Shown: positions 11,343-19,877 of the stretch, in pieces
Numbering within the stretch: position 1 is the first letter of the stretch
Layout of the letters: each line of letters begins with the position of its first letter
IMG/VR virus record: IMGVR_UViG_3300008448_000509
Span: 1 to 26,913 of that record
DNA length: 26,913 nucleotides
Direction: 5' to 3' (one strand)
Source: a virus
Notes under the pieces: model-generated
The model's input: only the letters and a program-made list of their open reading frames with translations
The model's database searches: none
What the model was told of the DNA's origin: nothing
Made by a program: the position numbers and the translations under genes

Positions 11343-14147
11343 ATGCCTTACAATTTTCAAGCCACATTTGAAACTCCCTTACTAGCTGATTTTGATCAAG
11401 GTAGGATTGCTAGTAGTAGAGATCTTGCAAATGCAATTACCAAATATTATATAAGCACAATCAAGCAAGGCTTGCCGTCAGGAGTGCCTCCATCTTTACC
11501 TGCACCTGGATTGAATCCAATAGCACCACCACCCTTTGTAATAGGAGCATCCCCTTATAACACAGCTGACAGTAGAAGGCAAATTTTTTTTAAAGTAATA
11601 TATGCTTATTTAACAGCCAGGGATAAAATAGCTAAAAGGAACGCTTTACAAAGCTTACTGCGTTCAATAAACGCCGTTAGATTGCAAATACAGCAAGAGG
11701 AAAGGAGAATTAAAAATCTTGCAGCACAAGCAAAAATAATCACTAAAGAAATAGCGGCTTTACCACAGCTCTTTAGAGAATTATCCACTGGATTAAACGA
11801 TATAGTTGCTACAGAGCTGTTAGGGCTTGATGAATTAGTAGCTATTGTAGATCAATTAAAAGAGCAAGGAAGTCCAGCTGTAGTTGAGTCACTCTTTGCC
11901 CGTGAGATTCAAATTATAAACACTCTAAGATCATTTAATGTTGCAAGTATTGAAGGCATACTTGCATTGGATCAATTTATAAGTAGGGGCTTAACCCTAG
12001 CGGATAGAGCTATAAACATAGCAAGCTCTCCCCAAGAGTTAGCTAGAGTATATGTTGAAAACAGACTTAAAGGAATAGTTGCTATAGTACTACAAATAGC
12101 CGATGTATTAACAAAGCCCCTCACAGCAATGAGCTTTTTAAGGCAACTTGCAACAAGAAACCCCGCTGCAGAAAGGTTGTTAGCTCTTCTTGATAGGATT
12201 ATCTCAATTGAAACAATAGCTAAACCACAACTGGTTAAAATAAATCAAGAAGTTGAGGCTGCTAGACAAGAGGTACAAAACAGGTTACGTAAGAAGCTTG
12301 CCAACTTGCAAATAAGTCAAAGGGAATTGGGTGGTAAACCTAAAAGCAAGAAGGTGGATATTTTTGCAAAGTCAGCCGCAGAAAAAAATAAAGAGCGTAA
12401 AAAAATAAAAGCTAAGTTAAAGAAAGTATCTCAAAAAGTAAAGCTAACAAAAAAGTTGGTAGGATTAGTGACTGTGATTGTGCAACGTACAGCTGCCTTA
12501 GAAGAATCTTTAGTAGAAGAGTTTGAAAATTTAGGTAGAACTATACCTAAATCAAACCTAAGTGCGGAAGCATTACAAACTCAGAATAAATACTTAGAAA
12601 AATATTTCAGAGACAATGGGCTACCTGAGTTTATTCCTTTTGGCTTAGGTGCGATGAACCAAGCAGCTTGCAATATAATAGCATTCAGAGAGTATTTTGA
12701 GAGGCCTATCAGAGCATATACAAACTACCTAAGATCGATCAGAGAAATAGAAGCAGCCATCAACGAGCTTAATAACACAATACAAGAGTTAGTTACTGGT
12801 AAAAAAGCTGAGAAACCTATAGTAAAGGTGTCAGCAGCCCCTGGAAATGTATCGTTAAAAAGTTTGCTGCTGTATGTTGCTAAAACCTTAGCTGCTCAAG
12901 TTAAAAAAAGCCAAAAAGATGTTGAAGGTCAGCAGAAGGATATTGAAGCAGAGAAAAATGACATACTAGATAGAGGGGAAAAGTCGGTAAGTAGTTTAGT
13001 AGAGTCGTCAACACCAACTAACAGTCGTTTAGAGGATTCTAAGAGAAAGGCTATAGAGCTTAAAGCAAAAGAAGAGGAGACAAAAAGCAAAGCTGCTAAA
13101 ATTAAAAAAATTATTACTTATAGTAAATATGTCACTCAGGTTGTTAGAGGTAGTACTGGTCTAACTGCTAACTTAGCTCGTGGAAATTACAGTTCCTCTA
13201 ACAATCTTAAACATATTGATAATATTGTCGAGGGTGTTTATGGTTTTAAAATTCTTGAAGCTTCACCGGTAAATAGACAACCATTGATACAAGAAAGAAA
13301 CGCCTTCAAAAAAAATTTCTACAAACTAGTAGTTGTGGATAACTTGTTTCGCGTTTTCCTCTTGCTAACCCAGGATGTAAATAATGGGGCTTTTAGACGT
13401 GAGTGGAATCAGCTTTTTAATAACACACAAGATTTTACTGAGGCTCAATTAGCCGGCATCAACACACTATATAACTTACTCATTGCTCCACCTAAAAATC
13501 CAAAAGAGTTTATAGATAAACTAAACCTTTTATCTGTTGACGCTATTACAAGCGTTGTGATTACAAACAGACTGCTAGCTATAGAAAGAAAATATCTGCA
13601 GAAAGCTAAGATAGCCATAAACACGCTTACGCAGGTAGATGGATTAGATAATGCAAAGTTACAAAGACTGTCAACTTGCTTAAACAAGCAGCAATCTTTG
13701 ATACTCTATTTAGTAGAGTGGATATCACAAGAAGTTAGGGAGTTTAATGCTTTTTTAAAACGAGAGGTAACTGACTTTATAAAAACAAAACAAATTGAAA
13801 TAGAAAGTAGAAATAAACGAGTAAAAAAGCAATCACAAGAAAATCTGAAAACCATAGCATTCAAGCAAACTAGCGGCCTGCAAAACATACTTTTTTCAGC
13901 TACACTAGGTTTAGCTGCAAGATCCTTTTGGACTGGAGCTTCTTGGGTTGGACCAACTGGCTCAACTCACACCACGATTAGCGTTGGTGTATTTACTCCC
14001 ATAAAAGCTAAGCCCATTGATGGTCCATCAGTGTTTGTTAAGGATATATCAAAGGGTTTTCAAAGACAACTCAAAGCTCTGACCGGCTTTGTAACTCCAC
14101 CAGCTCCAACTTTAATACCCCCTATACCTTTTGTAGGGTATAAATAA
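11343..14147 (+). CDS. Large coiled-coil structural protein of the baseplate block
   Basis: 934 residues. The N-terminus has a Pro-rich patch (GVPPSLPAPGLNPIAPPPF). Long Ala/Lys/Glu-rich helices fill most of the rest: about 100-140 (LRSINAVRLQIQQEERRIKN), 295-395 (a Lys-rich stretch with KERKKIKAKLKKVSQK), 500-590 and 820-860. The last 75 residues change to a compact Gly/Pro/Thr-rich segment (FWTGASWVGPTGSTHTTISV) ending PIPFVGYK. Length and helicity would suit a tape-measure, hub or baseplate scaffold, but no family is recognised and it has no obvious transmembrane span of the tape-measure kind. Lies between the gp5-like and gp25-like genes, so a baseplate role is likely. Confidence 0.72.
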   Translation: MPYNFQATFETPLLADFDQGRIASSRDLANAITKYYISTIKQGLPSGVPPSLPAPGLNPIAPPPFVIGASPYNTADSRRQIFFKVIYAYLTARDKIAKRNALQSLLRSINAVRLQIQQEERRIKNLAAQAKIITKEIAALPQLFRELSTGLNDIVATELLGLDELVAIVDQLKEQGSPAVVESLFAREIQIINTLRSFNVASIEGILALDQFISRGLTLADRAINIASSPQELARVYVENRLKGIVAIVLQIADVLTKPLTAMSFLRQLATRNPAAERLLALLDRIISIETIAKPQLVKINQEVEAARQEVQNRLRKKLANLQISQRELGGKPKSKKVDIFAKSAAEKNKERKKIKAKLKKVSQKVKLTKKLVGLVTVIVQRTAALEESLVEEFENLGRTIPKSNLSAEALQTQNKYLEKYFRDNGLPEFIPFGLGAMNQAACNIIAFREYFERPIRAYTNYLRSIREIEAAINELNNTIQELVTGKKAEKPIVKVSAAPGNVSLKSLLLYVAKTLAAQVKKSQKDVEGQQKDIEAEKNDILDRGEKSVSSLVESSTPTNSRLEDSKRKAIELKAKEEETKSKAAKIKKIITYSKYVTQVVRGSTGLTANLARGNYSSSNNLKHIDNIVEGVYGFKILEASPVNRQPLIQERNAFKKNFYKLVVVDNLFRVFLLLTQDVNNGAFRREWNQLFNNTQDFTEAQLAGINTLYNLLIAPPKNPKEFIDKLNLLSVDAITSVVITNRLLAIERKYLQKAKIAINTLTQVDGLDNAKLQRLSTCLNKQQSLILYLVEWISQEVREFNAFLKREVTDFIKTKQIEIESRNKRVKKQSQENLKTIAFKQTSGLQNILFSATLGLAARSFWTGASWVGPTGSTHTTISVGVFTPIKAKPIDGPSVFVKDISKGFQRQLKALTGFVTPPAPTLIPPIPFVGYK

Positions 14148-14158
14148 AAACAATCAAC

Positions 14159-14166
14159 TATTTATA
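14159..14166 (+). promoter_or_regulatory. TATTTATA motif, candidate late promoter of gp25/gp6 block
   Basis: Exact motif ending 13 nt before the ATG at 14180. Confidence 0.52.
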
Positions 14167-14179
14167 TAAAAGAACTATT

Positions 14180-14620
14180 ATGAAAGCATCACAATTTGCA
14201 AGCATACTAAGAAAGCTTATACACGAAGAAGTTAGATTGGCTGTAAAAGAAGAACTAAAGCCAATCAAAGCCATGTTAGCAGAGGGTAGAAAACCAGTAA
14301 AACAAAGTACCCCACAAAGACCATCAACTCCAAAAAGAAGTAATCCTTTAGTGAGCTTTGATGGACCTATCAGTCAAATTTTAAACGAGACTGCTCAAAG
14401 CATGATTAACCAACAAGAAGAGTGGCCAGACATGAACAACGGCACTTTTACAGCTGAACATGCTCAAAATTTTGGAGGTAGTAGCCTCATGAGCATGTTA
14501 GATTCCACTCCAGAAGATCTTCCAGCAATGGGCTATGGTGCTGATCCAACAGCAGCTTTTATTAAAGATTACTCAGCGGTCATGAAGGCTGCTGATCAAC
14601 ATGCTAGTGGTAGATTTTAA
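14180..14620 (+). CDS. Small virion-block protein with IHEE-type N-terminal helix
   Basis: 146 residues. It starts MKASQFASILRKLIHEEVRL, an amphipathic helix similar in layout to that of the protein at 371 and also containing an I-x-E triplet (I14-H15-E16). A Pro/Ser/Lys linker (QSTPQRPSTPKRSN) leads to an acidic Met-rich C-terminus (EEWPDMNNGTFTAEHAQNFG, SLMSMLDSTPEDLPAMGYG). I recall similar short proteins in marine T4-like phages near baseplate genes. Function unknown; an adaptor or head/tail cargo is possible. Its stop overlaps the gp25 start by one base. Confidence 0.7.
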   Translation: MKASQFASILRKLIHEEVRLAVKEELKPIKAMLAEGRKPVKQSTPQRPSTPKRSNPLVSFDGPISQILNETAQSMINQQEEWPDMNNGTFTAEHAQNFGGSSLMSMLDSTPEDLPAMGYGADPTAAFIKDYSAVMKAADQHASGRF

Positions 14621-15042
14621 TGGCCTACGAGATAAGAATAAACCCTATAGATTTAGAACCTGATGTAGCTGTTGGCATAGATTTACCTATGATAAAAGGT
14701 GGTGCAGTATTTAAACTAAATTACACCACACTTGATCAAGCACTAGCTAATGCAAAAAATCTACTCCTAACAAACAAAGGAGAAAGAATAATGCAACCAG
14801 AGTTTGGATGTGATCTGAGAAGATCCTTGTTTGAGAATATAGGGGATGAGCTTTCCTCAGCAATTGAGAATACCATACAAAGCAATTTTCAATTTTGGCT
14901 TCCTTACATATTTATAAACAAGTTAGAAGTAACTTCAGATTTGGATAATAATGTGGTTAACATATCAATGGTAATAAGTCTAGTAGCCAACAGGTTTGAC
15001 ACCAGATCAATCCAAATACAATTAACTAATACAACATCATAA
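14620..15042 (+). CDS. gp25-like baseplate wedge subunit
   Basis: 140 residues, close to T4 gp25 (132). It carries the GPW/gp25 family signature: KNLLLTNKGERIMQPEFGCD followed by LRRSLFENIGDEL, then a beta-rich end (NIDMVISLVANRF-like, here VVNISMVISLVANRFDTRSI). gp25 joins wedge proteins and starts sheath polymerisation at the baseplate. Overlaps the preceding gene by one base (TAATG), with gp6 starting 2 nt after its stop, the usual gp25-gp6 pairing. Confidence 0.92.
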   Translation: MAYEIRINPIDLEPDVAVGIDLPMIKGGAVFKLNYTTLDQALANAKNLLLTNKGERIMQPEFGCDLRRSLFENIGDELSSAIENTIQSNFQFWLPYIFINKLEVTSDLDNNVVNISMVISLVANRFDTRSIQIQLTNTTS

Positions 15043-15044
15043 TA

Positions 15045-16937
15045 ATGGCGACTGTATCAAAGGCAGCTACAAAGGATATAAAGTATTTAGGCAGAGATTT
15101 CAACACTCTCAAAGAGGGGTTAGTTGAGTTTGCCAAAGTTTACTATCCTAATACGTATAATGATTTTAACGAGGCCTCACCAGGCATGATGTTTGTTGAA
15201 ATGGCTGCTTATGTTGGTGATGTCCTAAATTACTATATTGACTCACAATTTAAAGAGTCTTTATTGATGCACGCTACAGAGCGTAGAAGTTTGTTGTCTA
15301 TGGCTGCGGCACTAGGATATAAACCAAAGATTAGCGTTCCGGCGACAGTAGAGTTGGACGTTTTTCAGCTTTTACCTCCTTCTGGGAGTGGTGCAAATGT
15401 AACTCCAGATTTAAGATATGCTTTAAAAATAGAGCCTGGAATGCGTTGTAGAAGCACTACTGATGCTGTAGAGTTTTTAGTACAAGATAAGATAGATTTT
15501 AGCATTAACGACACTTACAATCCAACACAGATTAGTGTTTATAGCATTGATGCAAACGGAGCTCCAAACTACTTTTTGGCTAGAAAAACGGTGCAAGCAA
15601 TCTCAGCTCAACCAAAAACAATTACAATACCTATAGGAACAGCTCAAAAATATTTTAAGTATTTACTTGAAGACACATCCATTATAGGAATAGATAAAAT
15701 TATTGATTCTGATGACAATACTTGGTATGAAGTACCATACTTGGCTCAGGACACTATCTTTGAGCAAGTTGAAAACACAAGTCTCAATGACCCAGATGCA
15801 GCTGTATATAGTGCTGAAACACCTTATCTACTCAAGCTGAGAAAAGTCCCTCGTAGATTTATTACTCGTGTTGTTGAAAGAGGGATGGAGATTCAATTTG
15901 GAGCCGGGGTCAGCTCATCACCAGATGAAGAGTTAATTGCACTGCCTGAAAATATTGGCCTAGCTTTACCAACAGGAAAGTTGGATTTAGATGCTTCTAT
16001 AGATCCACAAGCTCCAGTATTCACTCAAGCTTATGGTATTGCACCATCTAATACAACTTTGACAGTTACTTATCTTGTAGGAGGTGGTGTGACATCAAAC
16101 GTACCAAGCAATACAATTAGTGAAATTGTTGGGGTTGATATTAACACAGATAATTTTCCAAACACAAACGGAGTATTGTCTAGTACCATTGCCAACTCTA
16201 TTGCTGTGAACAATCGTTTTGCTGCCAGTGGTGGAAAAAGTGAAGAAACCTTAGAAGAAATAAGACAAAACACTTTAGCTCAGTTTACATCCCAGAACAG
16301 AGCTGTTACAAGAGAGGATTATATTGTAAGAGCTTATGCGATGCCAAATATTTATGGTAGTGTAGCTAAGGTGTTTATAACCCCAGACGAACAAGGAAAC
16401 TTAGGTAGTTCTGAGGCTAATGATGCCATAGCTAATCCACTTGCAATGAACATGTATGTTTTAGGATACAATAATAGCAAACAATTAACTACAGTTAATA
16501 AGGCTGTTAAGGAAAATCTTAAAACTTATATTTCTCAATATAAAATGCTAACCGACAGTATTAATATAAGAGATGGTTACATTATAAATATAGGTATTGA
16601 TGTTGACATAATACCACTGCCAAATTTTAATGCAAACGAAGTGTTGTTGAATTGCATAGCTGAGTTGAAAGCTTTTTTTAATATTGATAGATGGCAGATG
16701 AATGAACCAATTGTTTATGGTGACATATATAACATTCTACTTAAAGTTAGTGGTGTACAAACTATCACAGGAGTTGGCATTAAAAACTTAAACGATTCTA
16801 ATGCAGGCTACAGTGATATTTTTTACGATATTAAAGCTTCGACAAAAAACAACATTTTATATCCAAGTTTAGATCCATCTATATTTGAAGTGAGATATCC
16901 TAACAACGATATAAAAGTACGCATAACATCTTTTTAG
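15045..16937 (+). CDS. gp6-like baseplate wedge subunit (baseplate J-like)
   Basis: 630 residues, against about 660 in T4 gp6. The N-terminal block is typical: IKYLGRDFNTLKEGLVEFAK, YYPNTYNDFNEASPGMMFVE, MAAYVGDVLNYYIDSQFKES and the ERRSLLSMAAALGYKP helix. The middle holds EIRQNTLAQFTSQNRAVTRE and DYIVRAYAMPNIYGSVAKVF, the J-like core shared by baseplate wedge proteins of contractile tails. The C-terminal DRWQMNEPIVYGDIYNILLK segment is also typical. It forms the ring that ties the baseplate wedges together. Immediately downstream of gp25 by 2 nt and 1 nt before the next gene. Confidence 0.94.
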   Translation: MATVSKAATKDIKYLGRDFNTLKEGLVEFAKVYYPNTYNDFNEASPGMMFVEMAAYVGDVLNYYIDSQFKESLLMHATERRSLLSMAAALGYKPKISVPATVELDVFQLLPPSGSGANVTPDLRYALKIEPGMRCRSTTDAVEFLVQDKIDFSINDTYNPTQISVYSIDANGAPNYFLARKTVQAISAQPKTITIPIGTAQKYFKYLLEDTSIIGIDKIIDSDDNTWYEVPYLAQDTIFEQVENTSLNDPDAAVYSAETPYLLKLRKVPRRFITRVVERGMEIQFGAGVSSSPDEELIALPENIGLALPTGKLDLDASIDPQAPVFTQAYGIAPSNTTLTVTYLVGGGVTSNVPSNTISEIVGVDINTDNFPNTNGVLSSTIANSIAVNNRFAASGGKSEETLEEIRQNTLAQFTSQNRAVTREDYIVRAYAMPNIYGSVAKVFITPDEQGNLGSSEANDAIANPLAMNMYVLGYNNSKQLTTVNKAVKENLKTYISQYKMLTDSINIRDGYIINIGIDVDIIPLPNFNANEVLLNCIAELKAFFNIDRWQMNEPIVYGDIYNILLKVSGVQTITGVGIKNLNDSNAGYSDIFYDIKASTKNNILYPSLDPSIFEVRYPNNDIKVRITSF

Positions 16938-16938
16938 T

Positions 16939-18033
16939 ATGATATTTAGATTTTTTCCAAAAAAAGATAGCACTGTATATGAGCAATATCCTACCAAAAA
17001 CACTGGGATGGACGCTATACTTGAGATATCAAAAATTGTTGATAGCAACCTAAGCTATAATAGTAGGATACTGATTGATTATGATTATGTGGCTATTTCA
17101 CAGAGTCTTGTGGCATCTGGATATAATCCAAATTTGTTTGACTGGAGATTAAAGCTGTACACAGTTGAGGCTAAAGAAATACCTCTCGAATATAACATTG
17201 AATGCTATGCTGTGTCACAAAGTTGGGGAATGGGCATTGGAAGATACTCAAACTCTCCGGAGACAACTACAGGAGTTAGTTGGAGATATAGACTAGGTGC
17301 CTCAGACAGCACTACAGCCTGGGCCACATCATCTTTTACAAACGGTACAACCGGATCTTGGAGTGAAACTCCAGGTGGTGGAACCTGGTATACTGGAAGT
17401 GCTTCTTCCCAATCTTTTTCCTACTCCACAACTGATTTGGATCTGGATGTGAATGATATAATTAGGAGAGTGCAGTCAGGTAGTTTTACCTTCGAAGGTT
17501 TTATGTTGAGAAGAAACACGGCAGATGAAAATTCAACCTTACCCTTAGGTTCTTTAAAATTTTTTAGCAAAGATACTCACACAATATACTTACCAACATT
17601 AGAAGCACGATATGATGATAGTATTCAAACAGGATCATTGCAAGACATTAACTTGAACGATGAGGTGAATGTGTTAGCTGTGAATCTACAACAAGATTAT
17701 ACTGAGACTAGCACACCAACAATAAGGTTTTCAGCTAGACCCAGATTCACGACTCCATCCTTTACAACTTCATCAACCTATCTAACAAGATATAAACTTC
17801 CTGCAGGATCACAGTACGCTATATATAGTGCTCAGACTGATAATGTTATTATTAATTTTAGCAACTACACCAAACTAAGCAGCGATTCCTCAGGGAGCTA
17901 CTTTAAGTTACCTCTTGAAAACTTTCAGCCGGAGAGACATTATAAAATACTTTTAAAGGTACCATATAGTGGCTCAAACGCTTATCAGATATTTGACAAC
18001 AATTGGATTTTCCGAGTTTCACGTAATCAATGA
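16939..18033 (+). CDS. DNRLRE-like virion protein
   Basis: 364 residues. The start, FRFFPKKDSTVYEQYPTKNT followed by GMDAILEISK, and the later SRILIDYDYVAI and DVNDIIRRVQSGSFTFEGFM match the layout of DNRLRE-type beta-sandwich domains: a Phe-x-Pro-x-x-Asp-x-x-Val opening, and a later Val-x-Asp-Ile. The middle is Ser/Thr/Trp/Gly-rich (WSETPGGGTWYTGSAS), as in surface-exposed phage fibres. Likely a tail or baseplate appendage protein that contacts the cell surface. It begins right after gp6 and overlaps the Ig-domain gene by 4 nt (ATGA). Confidence 0.75.
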   Translation: MIFRFFPKKDSTVYEQYPTKNTGMDAILEISKIVDSNLSYNSRILIDYDYVAISQSLVASGYNPNLFDWRLKLYTVEAKEIPLEYNIECYAVSQSWGMGIGRYSNSPETTTGVSWRYRLGASDSTTAWATSSFTNGTTGSWSETPGGGTWYTGSASSQSFSYSTTDLDLDVNDIIRRVQSGSFTFEGFMLRRNTADENSTLPLGSLKFFSKDTHTIYLPTLEARYDDSIQTGSLQDINLNDEVNVLAVNLQQDYTETSTPTIRFSARPRFTTPSFTTSSTYLTRYKLPAGSQYAIYSAQTDNVIINFSNYTKLSSDSSGSYFKLPLENFQPERHYKILLKVPYSGSNAYQIFDNNWIFRVSRNQ

Positions 18034-19874
18034 GAAATTCAGATGGGACTTTAATAGGAAACTTAGATGATAACATCCCAGCAAACATAAGTGTAAATTT
18101 GCTGCAGGTGTCTGGAAGTACCTTGGATGAAAATCAGACAGTCTATGATTTACTTCCGGTTATAGTAAACCAACCACCAATAATAACCGATCCAATAACA
18201 ACAAAGTCACAACCTCCTATAAAAACGTATAACGCTGTTGATTCTTATGGAAGCGACTTCATGTATTTACACTTAGATGGTACTATAAAAGCTATTATCG
18301 GATCAACAATAAACTTTAATATAGAAGGAGAGCAGCCAAGTAGCTTTAATATTGATAACGGCTTACCTGTCATCAAAAAGCCAAACGTTGAGTTGGGGTA
18401 TGTTTGGAACTATAATGGGGAGAGATTAGAAAACAAAGTAAAGGAGTCCCTAAATAACAGCACTCAGATCATAAACAACACAAAGTTGGAGATTACAAAC
18501 GTGCAACCACAAGACGCTGGAGAGTATGTCTGTGAGATTAGTAACGATGCTGGAGTTACCTCAAGTGAGATAATAAACCTTGAAGTTTTCAATCCTGATA
18601 TTGACTCTTTCTTTTACAGAAATCTAATACAAAATCCCTTTGGAAAGGATGGCGCTGATAATTGGAATGCTTCTAGTGATGATTTCACTACAAAGACTTT
18701 TGCAAAAACAGAGACAATTGCTTTAAAATATCCAACTCAAACAAACTTATTTGGATATAACCCAGAAACACTGCATCCAAGACCTTATCAAGTTGATACG
18801 GATATGTTAAAGGGTGTTGACTATATAAAAAACTTAGATAGTCAAGGTACTTATTTTACCAGATCTCGTTACAAATATATTAACAAAGGTGGATCACACT
18901 TTGTCAAGGCTTATCAGGATATTGACTTGACAGATATTCAGCCATTTATAAAAGGTGGTGTTTTTGGAGTAGATGGAGTAAGAGCCATATTCAGTTGTTA
19001 TATAGGCAATGCAATCAGCTATTTTCAACCTACCAACTTATCTGTTTTACCAAGAAACAGATCCTTTTGCTTTGAGGGTGCTCCACGCGTAAGTGTAGAA
19101 AATTTTGTGACAGCTGGAAGAGGAAAACTTCTAGAAAAGGCTTATGTTACAATTGACGAGTATGACAGGGAAACAAAATTAGTTAGTAATCTATTAAATG
19201 AAGATGGTAGTGTTTCACAAATAAAACCATCAATAACCTTAGTGGATCCGTGGACTAAGAGATTAAATAAATATTATGGGAGACGTTATTATGATAATGA
19301 TTTTCTCGGTTTAGGTACTTTGTCTACTGGTGATACACATGATGCTTTGCTTTTTGTGGCTGATGAATTAGTACCAGATCAAAGAGCTCGGTTCAACTTT
19401 GGGCAGTATGCTGAGCATAACAAGGTTATCCTAGATCGCTTAAACCCAAAGACTAACAAAATTAGGGTTACAATTAATTTTGAAACTAACGATGATAGGC
19501 TCTATGATTTGCATTTAAACTTATTAGAGGAGTCTGATGAAATATTTGAGTATGCTGGATGGCAACAACTACAGCGAGCTGGTACCTTTATCGATGATAA
19601 TAGAAATCGAACTGCTTGGAGTATTATCAGACAAGATGTAGCTTATGCAGAAGCTCCAAGAAAACAAATTGTTCCGTTGGCAGGAGACCCTAGGGTTATG
19701 ATGACTGGACTTAACTTATCTTTGATACCTATTGAAAGGTTTAATCCACAGTGTACGGAATACTATACAAAAAACGCATTTGTGTTAAATAACACTAAAG
19801 CTCAAACCACACTTGTGAATTACAACAACGCTGGTTGGACATCCTTCAGAAGAAACAAATTACAAATTGTGTAA
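18030..19874 (+). CDS. Virion surface protein with Ig-like domain, paralogue 1
   Basis: 614 residues. Residues about 88-190 form an I-set-type immunoglobulin-like domain: VWNYNGE supplies the core Trp, and LEITNVQPQDAGEYVCEISN gives the D-x-G-x-Y-x-C signature of the F strand (C168). The partner Cys of the B strand is missing (GSTINFNIEG). After the Ig domain comes FFYRNLIQNPFGKDGADNW, then a long beta-rich part sharing segments with the next gene (TYFTRSRYKYINKGGSHF; GGVFGVDGVRAIFSCYIGNA). Such Ig domains on phage virions are thought to bind glycans loosely. Overlaps the preceding gene by 4 nt; next gene begins 3 nt after its stop. Confidence 0.8.
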   Translation: MRNSDGTLIGNLDDNIPANISVNLLQVSGSTLDENQTVYDLLPVIVNQPPIITDPITTKSQPPIKTYNAVDSYGSDFMYLHLDGTIKAIIGSTINFNIEGEQPSSFNIDNGLPVIKKPNVELGYVWNYNGERLENKVKESLNNSTQIINNTKLEITNVQPQDAGEYVCEISNDAGVTSSEIINLEVFNPDIDSFFYRNLIQNPFGKDGADNWNASSDDFTTKTFAKTETIALKYPTQTNLFGYNPETLHPRPYQVDTDMLKGVDYIKNLDSQGTYFTRSRYKYINKGGSHFVKAYQDIDLTDIQPFIKGGVFGVDGVRAIFSCYIGNAISYFQPTNLSVLPRNRSFCFEGAPRVSVENFVTAGRGKLLEKAYVTIDEYDRETKLVSNLLNEDGSVSQIKPSITLVDPWTKRLNKYYGRRYYDNDFLGLGTLSTGDTHDALLFVADELVPDQRARFNFGQYAEHNKVILDRLNPKTNKIRVTINFETNDDRLYDLHLNLLEESDEIFEYAGWQQLQRAGTFIDDNRNRTAWSIIRQDVAYAEAPRKQIVPLAGDPRVMMTGLNLSLIPIERFNPQCTEYYTKNAFVLNNTKAQTTLVNYNNAGWTSFRRNKLQIV

Positions 19875-19877
19875 TAG

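Noticed and set aside
14122-14142. TATACC/GGTATA hairpin at the end of the 934-residue protein gene
   Set aside because: Short AT-rich stem inside coding DNA with no T-run afterwards; not a convincing terminator.
11343-14147. Calling the 934-residue protein a tape measure
   Set aside because: Long and helical, but lacks the hydrophobic spans and the position next to tail-tube genes that would support the name.
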